Positions 14,261-24,916 of a stretch of DNA of 64,000 nt are shown here, in pieces. Source of the DNA: Leptoclinus maculatus (taxonomy: Eukaryota > Chordata > Actinopteri > Perciformes > Stichaeidae); contig JAVDOI010000012.1 in NCBI GenBank assembly GCA_032191485.1, forward strand, positions 20,389,485-20,453,484, in the 5' to 3' direction. The stretch's first letter is position 1. Each line of letters opens with the position of its first letter. Below the pieces are notes generated by a model that had not been told where the DNA came from, searched no databases, and was given only the letters and a program-made list of their open reading frames with translations. Position numbers and translations under genes: made by a program.

Positions 14261-14828
14261 CTGCGCTTTACGTTTATAGGAAAACGCAGGAAAAAATAAA
14301 AATGAACCATTGTATGAGGATATGTTGACTAATTTGCTAATAGACAGCCGCAGTAAAACCTACTTGACTACTGGCAAAAAGGAAAATGACTAAAAATCCA
14401 TAGCGTGTCATGTGGTACACTCCATTTGTCTAGACTGGGATGGTAAACAATGCAGTGTTGTCGTTTGTTTGACATTTAGCAGCCTGTTACAAACAAGCCC
14501 AAGTCCATCGTGGGTTAAGCATCACCAGAGTGATGGATTGAGGCCAGTGTAATGTATGTAATGACACTTTGATCCAGAAAGACGGAGGAAAGAAAGGCTC
14601 AGTGAGAGATTCCATCGAGATCCAAAGGCTAGCGTAACAGCAGCCCAGAGATGGAGTACGGACCTCAGTTGTCTGGATGTCAACCAGCAACTCTTGGTTT
14701 CCCTCCAAATCAGTTTGTGATCCCTACTTGGTAGAGAATGTACATCACAACAGTCGGTACCAGTCTTTCAAACTGGCTGGGTCCAATCCGGTAACTATAA
14801 ATATTGAGCTTTTTCACGAGGTCAAAGG

Positions 14829-17800
14829 TCACGATTTGACGGTCACCTTTCTTTGAAGGGGACTCTTAGAGGTCGCGGGAGGCCCGCTGGTTGTGGTCTT
14901 TGTTTTAATCCTCCTGCGAGACGATGAAACTTTGCTTTTCCGTCGGAGGGAAGGCTGTGTTTTCTTTCTGTAAGCTTCCCTCTTCGGACTGTCAGGAGCT
15001 CCCAGGTGCTCAGAGAGTCTCTTCTGAAAAACTGCTTGGAACTGCTGAGTCTGCAAGACAAAAGATAAGAATAAGGAGTTGATTCAAGGACATGTTGTCT
15101 GGCTGTAGCAGGTAAACTTGGCCCTGTGTGGGGGGGCCACGTTAGGATTCACCAACTTTATTATGGTGCACCTTTTGGTTTTGCTTTAGCTATTGAAGTC
15201 ACCTGTCGTCACATTTGGATTTGTTTTATCATATATATTACAATTCTACTGACTTTGTAATGTAATGTATAAATTATTACTTTTCTCAAACTATAACTTG
15301 ATAAGAGTTTTGTTTCCTGCGGTGGTTGTTGCTTTATGCTAAGGGACATTCTATTTGACTTCAGCCAACAGAGGAACATAACTGAATATTCTTAGTGCCA
15401 CTTGTATTGCTGTGGGTCCCTCTAGGATCCGGTCTAATTATCCCCTGATCTAAGCGGACTGGGTCTGTCCTCGGGCTCCTTTCAGATTTGGTCTCTCTTT
15501 GTTTGAAAATGTATTTATGCACCCATTGGAGCATGCAAGTACAAAGGAATGATGAATATTTGTAGGCGACCAAAATATTATAATTAACTTTCCTGAACTG
15601 AAACACACTGTGAAAGGGTTAAAAAAAAAAAAAAAGACAAAAACACAGACAACTCCCAGATCGGACAAAGGCGTGGTCGCGACCTGTCAATCACAACGTA
15701 GCCCCGCCCTAAAGCATACCCTGCTTTATGGTCTGTTTGACTCTAAATGGACCATAACTTACTAAATGAACATCATGCTGTATTGAAGAAGACTTGAAAC
15801 TAGAGATTGAGACCATAAACTCATGTTTACAATGTTTACTGAGGTAATAAATCAAGAGAGAAGTAGAGTCTTTTTCTCATAGACTTCTATACAACCAGAG
15901 GAGCCGCCCCCTGATGGACATTAGAGAGAATGCAAGTTTAAGGTACTTCGGTATTGGCCTCACTTTTCAGATCCGGAGGTTGCCGTCTGACACCAAAGAC
16001 TGTCCTTGACAGAAACAGGGGTTACCCTCCCACTCCACGTAACACAAGTACATGTCATCATGTGACCAAAGTTCTGAACTTAGATCACGCGATGACACCT
16101 GAGTCAACTCCAGTCCCTGCTCAGGACTATGAGATAGCTTTTCCCAGGGCTGTCAAACCTAACAAATGAACTCTGAGTCAAGACTACGTTATCCAGCTAC
16201 CGCTCAAAGGTCAAGACTGAACCCTCACGCTCAATCAGTAGAGGTCATACCGTGTCCAGCTGTGTAGTGGTGTGAGGTGCCGTGGTTGTGGTGTGAGGTG
16301 CCGTGGTTGTGGTTGGGTAAGCTGTCGTCTGCTGCTGGCTCTTTGGTTTGGCACAGTACATCTCCAGAAGCTGAAGTTCACAGCCAGCCGACCGACAGCA
16401 CTGGTCCACTATCCCCTTCCCCCTGGGCCGAGTGCCGTAACCAGACCACGTACCTTTACCTGCAGAGAGAGAGAGAGATGTCCAACATGGAATGAAAAAA
16501 AACGAGCCAAATTCAATGTATTTGGAGGCCTTTTAAGCCAACATATACATGGTAGCAACAGATATCTGAAACCTTTTTAACGTTTGCATGCTAGTCCATC
16601 CTCCTCTACCAACTGCAATCGGCATTACACCCCACAACGCGTAGGTATTGGACCAGTACAAAGCCTGTCCTGGAGGTGGTGCTAGAGGAGAGACATTTGG
16701 ACCAAAAGGGCCCATTCTAGGGAACATGCTCAGCCAGTTTAACTACAATCCATGCATTGCATTTTAAGATACTACACTGTTTGAGGGGGAAATGTATTCC
16801 TGATGGTTGCAGTAAAGGACGGTTCAAAACGTTTTCAAAATCATCAGGGCTCATCTTTTTGGGAGCCATGGATATGAAAAGACCACTTCATGTCAATCTG
16901 GATGGTAGTTGTCACGATAGCTTCCGACAAACAACAATTATCGACTGATTGTCGAATGCGTTTGTTTTGCTCATTGAGCTCATTTTCATTTTTTTAGTAA
17001 TAGTATTATTTATAGGCTGATATTTACACCAAAATAAGGCTATATATCATGATTTATTTGGAGAAACCAGGCAATTCTATGTAAGATCTGATATTCCGCA
17101 CCCCCACACAGACGGAATGGAATGATCCTTTGTTTCCTAACCACACATTTCCACCACTGCAACGATTCGACAGAAATCGTTAGTCGAATCAGGCTCTTTT
17201 AGATCGAATCGTCAAATAATCGACTATTTGTTAACACGGTGTCAATGTGAGCATGTTAGCATATGCACGATAGCATTTAGCATTCAATGCACTAAACTTC
17301 CACGTCTGAAATATGTAGTTATAACGAGGGGAATCTCATACTGCGAGTTCTCTGCCGTTTGTCCCCGTCCACACCTTTTCTTTGTTATTGCTGTGAAAGC
17401 TGCGCTGCTCTCAGATAACACGTGTTTTAACAACAGAGCTATCGCTCACTGAGGCACAGTGTTCTGGTGAGCGCGCTGCCATTTTGGTGGATTGCCACCG
17501 GTCTGATAGCGTGAGGAGTAAAGTGGCCTTGGTCAGAACAGAGCAAAGGTAATCAAGTGAAAGGTCATGTGGGTAATTCTCTGTGTGCAGTACGAGTGAT
17601 TATACTCTAGTAATTATTACCTGTATTTGAAATGAAATGATGCAACCTGCCTCACAGTACGAGGTCCAAGGTGAAGTGACCAATCAGGTCGGCTCATTTA
17701 AATGCCACACATTTGTATCCAATGATGAACCACTATTGGATGAAACAGTAGAATCAAACGTGGCCCAGACAGAAAGACCAATCACGAGATATGAAACTGC

Positions 17801-19775
17801 ACACAAAGTCTGTCCAGTTGTCTGCAGCTCAGATGAGCATTGTTGTGGCTGGTCTTTGTGTAAATAGATGAGCAGGCTGTTGTTGTGGAGCTGATAACTT
17901 GCTCAGAGTTACTGCAGTGTGGGCATGATGACCATGGCCATATCTGTTCTACACCTCTGCTGGTGCAAGTGTTACCACACAGGGTAGAATAACCTTGATA
18001 GCACTTAGGTGCTATTATCTTTTTGTATCTTTATCAAAAAATAGACAATAGAATCAATGTGCTTTTCTGTCATAACAAGACAGAATCATACCATAATACA
18101 TAGCCTATAGGGACATAATGCATAGGTGCTTGTTTTGTGCGTGCAATGGGAGAAAGCCAAGATAACGTAAAGTTGTTTTGAAGTATGTATGAGAAAATCT
18201 ATCAACAAAATGAAAAGCACTCTTCAGCCGGTCGTCATCGTGCCAGCTTCAGTATTGCACCGTGTCCAAAACATTATCTGTTAATATCTGAAGGTTTCCA
18301 GAGAATGAACCCGTAACCATGTTGGTGACCTCCTGACTTGTACTGCAATAGTATAAAAACAAAACATGTTCGACATCAGATGCAACAACAAGTGGATCAC
18401 ATGGACGTGGACCTACCTAAATAGATCCCACGGTCCCCACACACGAATATGAGGTCGCTGAGGAGGTCCGTGCCACAGCGGAGTCGGGCTGCCTCCGAGG
18501 ACAGCGGCCAGCCGGCCAGACACATGGTGGAGTAGAACACACACAACACCTGGAGAGGAGCGGGGGAGCCGTTAATACTTCTGTCCGAGCTCATAATGAA
18601 AACACAAAGGGACCTTTCTACATCGACTCCTCTGTGTTGTTGAAGTGGGGACACGTAAATAACACCTGATGAGTTTTGTCTACCGACTGTGAGATTTCCT
18701 TTTCCCTCATTTTAATAAGAAAACTAGAATTAAATAGAAAAACTAAATGAACAGTTTTGATAACAGATTAAAGGGACACAATAAAAAAGAAATAACGCAA
18801 ACATTATTGAGACACGCTCAACCGATACATCTTTCAGTCAAACTTTTAAACTTGGACCGATTTAGGCCAACGACAGATCAGACAAAGAGATATTCCTTCA
18901 ATGTTGGGCTTCAAACCTGTTTAGACAGTTGTGGAGGGACATCATGTTGGTAAAGCTCTTTATAACTGGAATGATGATCAACAGTAACTTTTGGGATTTT
19001 TACTAGAACTTCAAGAAGTTGTGGTCACTGAATAAATTGGTGTGAATGAATATATGAATATATTCTCTAATATTGTTTGAGTAGACTGACAACTAACAAC
19101 TCTCTTGTTAGTCGGGGAATGCAGCAGGTTTTCTATCATGACCCCGTTCTAGGTGCATGACCCCATCTAGCAATCACACTGCTGTCAATTCAATTATGAG
19201 GTTATGATTAGAAACTGTATCCTGTTGTAAAGGAGTTTGAAATATCTCAAGAGAGCAAGCCATCACGACTCCATCCACTGAGGACAGTGAGATGTGGTTG
19301 AAAGCTCTGGAAAAAGCAAGAGCAAAAAGCCAGACCGAGAGAGTTCTTGTTTTTGGTCAATATAGTAATTTAAAAGTTGTGCAAGATAAGTACATTTACA
19401 AAATATCAATACAAATACATTTCCCATCTGCATGGTGAGTCAGACCTGGACTCAGTTAGTCTGCGACCAAAGTCCATGAGCCGGTTCCAAAAGCTAAAAT
19501 CTTAACGGCTCAAAATCCAAAGTGCACAGTTGTCAAACAGATGAAGTAATGCTTTATTTTATGGCACCATCACTTCCAAATTATCTCCTAAATTGTTTGT
19601 TGGAAAGAATTTTTTTTTTTAATATTGGTGAAAAATAAAGGCAAGATTCTCAGTTCTACGACACCGGTTTAGACTCTACAATCATCAGTGCTACTAGCAC
19701 TCCAACGCAGCATCGGTTCAGCAGAATCAACGGTCTTACCTTCAGCACGGGAGAAGGGCGGCATGAGGAGTGCAT
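14829..19775 (-). CDS. igf3: Insulin-like growth factor 3 (fish gonadal IGF), 4 coding exons
   Basis: Coding exons, read on the minus strand, are 19775-19740, 18549-18417, 16459-16251 and 15050-14829. They join in phase to a 199-aa prohormone. Exon 2 carries a hydrophobic signal segment (about residues 13-32) and the B domain, with Cys37 and Cys49 eleven residues apart and a VCGDRG motif. Exon 3 carries a short C domain, the A domain (GIVDQCC, then LEMYC; Cys77, 78, 83, 92) and a Thr-rich stretch. Exon 4 is a basic, Lys/Arg-rich E domain. The B/C junction intron is phase 1, as in IGF1. The LLSDLIFVCGDRGIYLGKG stretch points to Igf3 rather than Igf1 or Igf2. In teleosts Igf3 is made mainly in gonads and promotes spermatogonial differentiation downstream of Fsh through Igf1r (literature knowledge). 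An in-frame ATG at 19868 would add 31 residues; 19775 was preferred because it puts the signal peptide near the N-terminus. Unusual: four, not three, residues separate Cys78 and Cys83. Confidence 0.93.
15681..15990 (+). repeat. Dispersed ~300-bp repeat, copy 1 (igf3 intron 3)
   Basis: It matches 34433-34731 over its whole length with few differences: CCTGTCAATCACA start, a long identical central block with TAAAGCATACCCTGC, and a GGAGGTTGCCG end. Reverse-oriented fragments occur at 50779-50975, and a short piece near 58755-58812. Not coding. Family unnamed from sequence alone. Confidence 0.85.
16251..16310 (-). repeat. 21-bp duplication coding TTTTAPH in igf3
   Basis: Near the end of igf3 exon 3, a 21-bp unit (GTGTGAGGTGCCGTGGTTGTG on plus, minus the last base in one copy) occurs twice. 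It encodes two copies of TTTTAPH at residues ~106-119. The Thr/Pro-rich run is a candidate O-glycosylated linker at the D/E boundary (inference). Confidence 0.8.
16905..17235. mobile_element. Possible degenerate hAT-type MITE (igf3 intron 2)
   Basis: The left side (GATAGCTTCCGACAAACAAC, ATCGACTGATTGTCGAATG) and the right side (GCAACGATTCGACAGAAATC, GTCGAATCGTCAAATAATCG) carry reversed GTCGAAT/ATTCGAC motifs, as in fish TTCGACTA-type MITEs. Ends are not sharp, and no target duplication was identified. Confidence 0.4.
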
Positions 19776-19810
19776 CCTGCCTGTGTGGACGGACTGATGT
19801 GGACCTGCAG

Positions 19811-19817
19811 TCTTATA
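19811..19817 (-). promoter_or_regulatory. TATA-like box upstream of igf3
   Basis: TATAAGA reads on the minus strand 36 bases upstream of the chosen ATG. If it is used, the 5' UTR would be only about 10 nt, so it may instead be coincidental, or the true start may lie further upstream. Confidence 0.3.
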
Positions 19818-20378
19818 GTCAGCAGCAGGAGGGGCAGGTCTCCTCCCTGCTCTCCACTCAAATCTCATCTGGAACTCCTATCGGATGATTCAACACGCTG
19901 TCTCTGTTCTGATGTGTTCCTACCGTGTATGTAACAGGATATTCATCGGAGTCACAGACACGATATCCTTATTAAAAAAACAAAGACAAAAGTTCTCCAG
20001 GAAATCCTCCCCTCATGAAAAGTTCACTTTGTGTTGGAGCTTTTTTTATTGAGGTATATGCTGTGAGGTATTTCTATTATTTTGTCCACCCAATTTCTAT
20101 CAGTGGGTAGAATTGTTTGGTCCTCTTCATTCCATACGGCGGCCCTGAGAGAGTGACGCGCTGCAGCTTTATGGAAACATGCAACGAGACTAAACAAAAG
20201 CAAAGGAGGACAACAGCAAACATCTGCAATAACATGTCGACACTAGAACTTATAATAACTTATAATGTTTGCATGACCCGGAAGTATCATGTGGCAGCCA
20301 AGAACGTTTTTCTAAAGGCTAAGGAAAGGTACTTCAATGCATCCTTTCTCGTCTCCTTGAGCGTAGGACACCCTAGAC

Positions 20379-20418
20379 CAGGGGTATTCAATTCCATTTC
20401 CAAAAGGTCCAGATTGAG

Positions 20419-20465
<47 letters not shown>

Positions 20466-21330
20466 ATATGTTCAAGAAGCCTAGTAGTAGTAACAACGTC
20501 TCTGTGTAGTCAACAACTGTCAAATCAAATAAAGAAAGTACACATCAATTATATTTTAACAATTATTATTCTCAGTTTTCAAACTTAACTGGATGGATTA
20601 TAAATAATACATAGAAATACATAAATAAATGTTCTTCTCATTTCAAGTAAAATAAGAGCTTTAAACTCATTCAGGTGTGAAGTGATGTCACTCAAAAAAG
20701 CCACGATATCATATTTTCCTCATTTGATAAACTAGTGAGCATGGACTTTATCTGTGGTTATTAATACTTGTTTCAGCTCCATTCTCTGTTCACATCATTG
20801 TTGAACAGTGAATTCATGTGTTAGATTCTGATCATATTGGGCTCTTAGGTTTAGGTTTCAGATGTGAGTGGGTCCGTTTGCTACAGATGAGACGTACTGG
20901 TTTTAAACTGCCCTCTACGAGTCCGTCCATTCTTAGTTTAAGACGCTGGTCTCTCTGAACACTCGTCTCTTTTAGAAGATTGTGTAGAGAAATGACTTTA
21001 CTGACTCACGTAATACGTTACCTGCTCTGCTCTCTCTATCCTCGACTCTCCCCCGTGTGTCACGGTGTGTGAACATCTCGCTCGAGTCAAGAAACTCGTC
21101 AGAAGACTCACATTTGATTGTCTGAGCTGCATCACGTGATGTGATTTACAACGAATTGATCGGCGTGTTTCCTGCACCGCTGAACAAGTAACAAGCCGTA
21201 AATGCTGGAAAAGCTGCGCCGGTTAAAATAGAAGTTTTAATAATTCTCAATTATCTATCGGTTTTAGGTCCTGGGTCCGGATACAACGGCGTCTGGGTCC
21301 GGACCGCGGCCCGCCAGTTAGCGACCCCTG
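20379..21330. mobile_element. Non-autonomous hAT element with perfect 8-bp target duplication
   Basis: The element begins CAGGGGTATTCAATTCC and ends TTAGCGACCCCTG (terminal CAGGGGT/ACCCCTG inverted match). CCCTAGAC occurs directly on both sides (20371-20378 and 21331-21338), an 8-bp target duplication as made by hAT transposases. The interior has a (TA)n run at 20422-20463 and no transposase gene. Confidence 0.85.
20422..20463. repeat. (TA)n microsatellite inside the hAT element
   Basis: About 42 bases of TA repeat. The Ile/Tyr ORF here is an artefact of it. Confidence 0.95.
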
Positions 21331-21339
21331 CCCTAGACC

Positions 21340-22195
21340 ATCCTTTACGAAAGGAAAGAGGATTCTGCCGTCCCCAAATTCCTCGCTGAAGGTTTGAAGG
21401 GATGACGTCTTTTTGTTTGTGAACCAGGAAGTTAGCATCGCCCCGGTTCCTTCTACAAAAATCCAATGAGATTCTTCCATCAGATCTTTTACTATTGCAG
21501 AAAATAAACTGTTTACGATACTTACAAGTTTTGTTCAGCAAGATAATCTTCACAAACGTACACCACCGTTATTATATTTGAAGCGTGAACTGAATCAGTA
21601 GAAGTAAAAAGCTCACGTTAGGCTATAAAGGAGCTCCACCACTACGCTAAAGGAGGACTAGAGTTCTCGTGAGGACGTTTAGTCGTCTCATTTTGAAGAC
21701 ACGTAAAAGCTTCTACATTCAGGAGAGGGGCGTTTGTTTGATTTATTTATTCTATGTCGGAGAACAAAACCTTAAAATCTCTTCAGCGTGTGTTTCACCG
21801 CGGTGCTCAGAGTCCGGCTGCTCGACCACGATGCAGCGGTGGATGTTTTCTCTCTTCAAAGCAACTTTATAAACACATGGAAAAAGAGTGCAGTGACAAA
21901 CAACGGATTCCTGTCCAAAACAGAATCAGACCTTCAAAAGGAGGCAGTTATCAAAGTCTTCACAACGAACAATTAAACGGCAAAGTCAACGACAGGTGGG
22001 CTCATCGGGGTCCACGCTTCACATCACAGCCTCCTGGTTGAGTCACCGATACCACCGATGACTCCACTGTTCAGAACTAGTAACAGAACAAACTGCCGTC
22101 AACAATACGGTTGAAACGTTTTGCTCTTCTAAAAATGTCTCGTACAGCGTTTGGTTGTACCAGCCAAAAAAAAAACCAAAAAAGAAGCGACAGCC
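21340..22195. other. Intergenic, no gene seen
   Basis: The right flank of the hAT insertion (older repeat related to 1-115) continues to about 21420, followed by unassigned sequence. ORFs at 21247-21553, 21669-21872 and 21754-22041 show no domain. Confidence 0.5.
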
Positions 22196-22310
22196 AGAAA
22201 AAGAAGGAGGGCGACGGCCAAAACGCTGAACTCAAGGGTTCAAAACAACAGGTGACGTCACGGTGACTACGACCTCTTCTTACCACAGTCCATGGGCCTG
22301 ATAGCAGAGG
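22195..22310 (-). repeat. Reverse fragment of the 34305-type dispersed repeat
   Basis: GACGGCCAAAACGCTG...GGTGACGTCACGGTGACTAC...CTTCTTAC is the reverse complement of the left part of the full copy at 34305-34731. A similar piece is at 51725-51840. Confidence 0.65.
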
Positions 22311-22799
22311 TCAGGGGTCACAAAACTAGAGCATGTGTCCTCCAGCAAAGGTCGAGGAAGTGTCAGGAAGGACAACTAGTTTATAAAAGGTCTTGTCATT
22401 AAGTTAACATGCTCACTAGTATCCTGGTTTTAAGATCTGATCCTGATCTCTGATAACGCTCCATTGTAAACCACTAATCTGTGTCTAAACTGACAGGAGG
22501 ACACATGTTCAGCTGCATTATGATGCGTTCAGGCTCTGCTCAGTATAAATGAGAATTGGGGCTTTTTGAGAAGGTCAATTTTAACATAATCATGGTGTGT
22601 TCACATGTATATATATATACATAATGAATTATGAGCCGTTTACACTAGCTCTCATAATACATCATTAAAACCACTAAGGACTAGATGTGTTAGTCCATGA
22701 AGATAAAAACCGCTATAAATGACTAAAACAAAGTAAAAGGAGAACATTTAGAATGTTTGATGGTTCACTGACAGATGGATCCTTGTAGACCAAACAACA

Positions 22800-22955
22800 A
22801 AGAGATCTGTATCTGTTAATATGGATCACCAATGATCGGCAATTAGTATCGACGGCAAAACAACGGGATCGGGGATCTCTCTCTTGTATTTTGTGCTGAT
22901 CCGTGACTCTGATCCGTGACCCGACCCGAGCGTTTTAGGATCCGCTGCACCACTA
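22800..22955. mobile_element. Terminal part of a hAT element (TAGTGGTG family)
   Basis: Read on the minus strand from 22955, it starts TAGTGGTGCAGCGGATCC, matching the terminal repeats at 34928 (TAGTGGTGTAACGGATCA) and 47792 (TAGTGGTGCAACGGATCA). It is followed by GATCCGTGA/GATCCCG motifs typical of the family. The other end was not found. The first three bases form the stop codon of the lrif1-like gene. Confidence 0.7.
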
Positions 22956-24901
22956 GTGACTGTGCAGGTTGTTGAGAGCGGCTTTACGCTGCTCCAGCTT
23001 GGCCTTCATTCGAGCGATCTTCTCCTCCTCTGCCAGCTGCTTAAAGTCAAACTCCTGAGGCTTTCTGGTGGGCCAGCTCTGGTTGCCACTTTGCTCTACA
23101 ATACCAACCGTGTTGTCAGGTTCACCGCTGTCAACGTGTATATAATCAGCTTCTTCATCATCCGTCACCATCTCATGTTCACCACAGTTGTTGGCCTCCT
23201 CCTCCTGCTGCTGCTGCTGCTGCTCCCCCGGAGGCTGAAGCCACTCTGTGCCTGCTGCTTCCTCTGCAGCCTGCTGTCCATCGCCCTGCTTGTGACGACG
23301 GCTGCCGGCGGACTGAGGGACGTGATGTGTGGTCGTGGTTGAGGATACGTCACTTCCCCTGTGCATAGTGACCTTCTTGTTGTCACCGGGTGCTGCTTTA
23401 GGTGTGGTGCGTCTCTCCTTGGGCCTGTTGTCATGTAGCAGCTCCTGCAGGACAAACAGAGTAGTATCGCAGAGGGATGAGATTCATTCATTGGTGACCC
23501 ACTATGCCCTCGCTTACAGGACGCGCACATGTCGTCCACATCCAAGTGTACGCATCAATCCTCCACCCACCACCCGCTGGAATGAAGGCTCTTCTCTGAC
23601 TAGGAGACCTGTACGGACATGTCACTCCCTCTCTACTACAGGGACGAGTAGAGAGGGAGTGACATGTCCATACAGGTCTAATTATTATCATTATGACACT
23701 CACCTGGTCTGTGGTGGAGTGATTATCTGGTTTGGTGAGACGATCCTTGAGCTGTTTAGAGGAGGTCTGGGGCAGAGTGACATGTGATTTCTTCCTCTGT
23801 AGTTCTGCAGGTCCTAGAGAAACCGGGGGGGAACGGCGCTGCAGGAGGACAGACCAATGTTACTGCGCACAATATCTTTCTATAACTTCATACAGTCAAA
23901 AAACAGCTTGATATATTGGGGCCATTTCCAATAAGCATGGTCAAAGTGAGGCAAAGGGAAGGTGCGGAGAAAGTTTTGAATCCCACTAGTGTCAGGATGA
24001 GCTAAAAATGTAAAGTTTGTCCTGAGGACGAGGCTAGAGGAAGGCTCATGGAGACATTCAAATCACAAGGGTTCATCCTCTGTGGTGCATGAATGTGTCA
24101 GCTGTACTTTGTGTTACGTGCTAACGAACATGCTAACGAATGTAAGCATGCTAACTAAGGTTGTGACAATGGAGAACATTATACCTGCTAAACATCACCG
24201 GTAACGTGAGCATTTAAGCACCACTGTACCGCCTCAAGGCTGAAGCTTTACTTGTCAGCTGACCTGCTGCGTGTTTCCCACATTTACTGTTGTTTTTACT
24301 AGTTTGTAGCAGTGTCTTGAATGAAATGTCATGTTACCCTCTTGAGGCTTTTAGAGGACACGTCTGATGTTGAAGGAATGGAAGACTGGGACGCTAGCTG
24401 TTGTCCACGTGTCTCTGGTTGAGTCCGGCTCTCATTGGGATTCCTGATGGACAGGTACACGTGTCCATTGTAGAGGATGACGGCATCTTTGTACACCCGC
24501 GGTGCAGAACCCCGTGGTAACGGGGAGGCGTGAGATGTGTGCGCGGAGACCTTTTTTCCAGGCATGGTGTCCTTCAGCGCCTTGAACACCGCGTAGTTGG
24601 CGGCGACGAAGCTCATTTGGACGGGACCCGGATTAGCCCGAAACTCTCTGCCCAGCAGCGAGGACAGGTTTTCCATCATGTTGTTTCCTGCGTGGGAGGC
24701 CACTTTCTGGCCTTTCCTCCGTAGGACTGCTGGATAAATCCATATGCCTTCTGGAGAGTCTGAGAGCTTCTCGGAGCCCTTAGAGCCAGACAGCGGGAGG
24801 CCCATTCTTCTGAGCACCGACCTCGGTAAACTCCACAGAGGGATGCTTTTTACCTCAGCCTCCACTGGGATGTAGATTTCAAGTTTGCCAGGGAGATCCA
24901 T
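22953..24901 (-). CDS. LRIF1-like nuclear protein, putative tandem paralogue of lrif1 (396 aa)
   Basis: Exons 24901-24338, 23838-23704 and 23444-22953 join phase 0 to phase 0. The start is fixed by an in-frame TAG two codons upstream. A splice acceptor at 24918/24917 lies just before it, so a non-coding first exon is likely. I had no direct name for this protein, but its landmarks are collinear with LRIF1. An N-terminal LEIYIPVEAEVKS segment resembles the LQIPAHAEVKS segment of human LRIF1. Then come a WIYPAV segment (LRIF1: YVSPV), an ILYNGHVYL segment (LRIF1: VMFNGKVYL), and a short charged C-terminal helix around residues 365-392 (EKIARMKAKL, then KAAL) like that of LRIF1. It lacks the lrif1 N-terminus and the FGI(T)xD(V/L) motif. 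A Gln run lies at residues 307-313. KSHVTL in exon 2 is a degenerate PxVxL-like (HP1-binding) site, by inference only. It lies about 3 kb downstream of lrif1 on the same strand. The gene model is secure; the homology call is moderate. Confidence 0.72.
23606..23678. repeat. 32-bp inverted repeat (hairpin) in lrif1-like intron 2
   Basis: Arms 23606-23637 and 23647-23678 are complementary over 32 bp with one mismatch, separated by a 9-base loop. The sequence was seen directly. It could be a small MITE remnant or a transcribed hairpin. Confidence 0.9.
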
Positions 24902-24916
24902 GCTCTAAGTATTTCC

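Larger units (their letters stand above)
4680..14828. other. Gene-poor intergenic region downstream of igf3
   Basis: No supported gene. Short ORFs at 6793-7143 and 7844-8191 (plus) and others give no recognisable domain. Scattered repeats are listed separately. A (G)17 run lies at 10875-10891 and a (GA)n run at 11719-11795. The igf3 3' UTR must end somewhere just below 14829, but no clear minus-strand AATAAA was found. Confidence 0.5.

Noticed and set aside
22953..23787. Plus-strand ORFs over the lrif1-like exons (128 and 152 aa)
   Set aside because: Antisense to well-supported coding exons; Leu runs mirror the CAG run.
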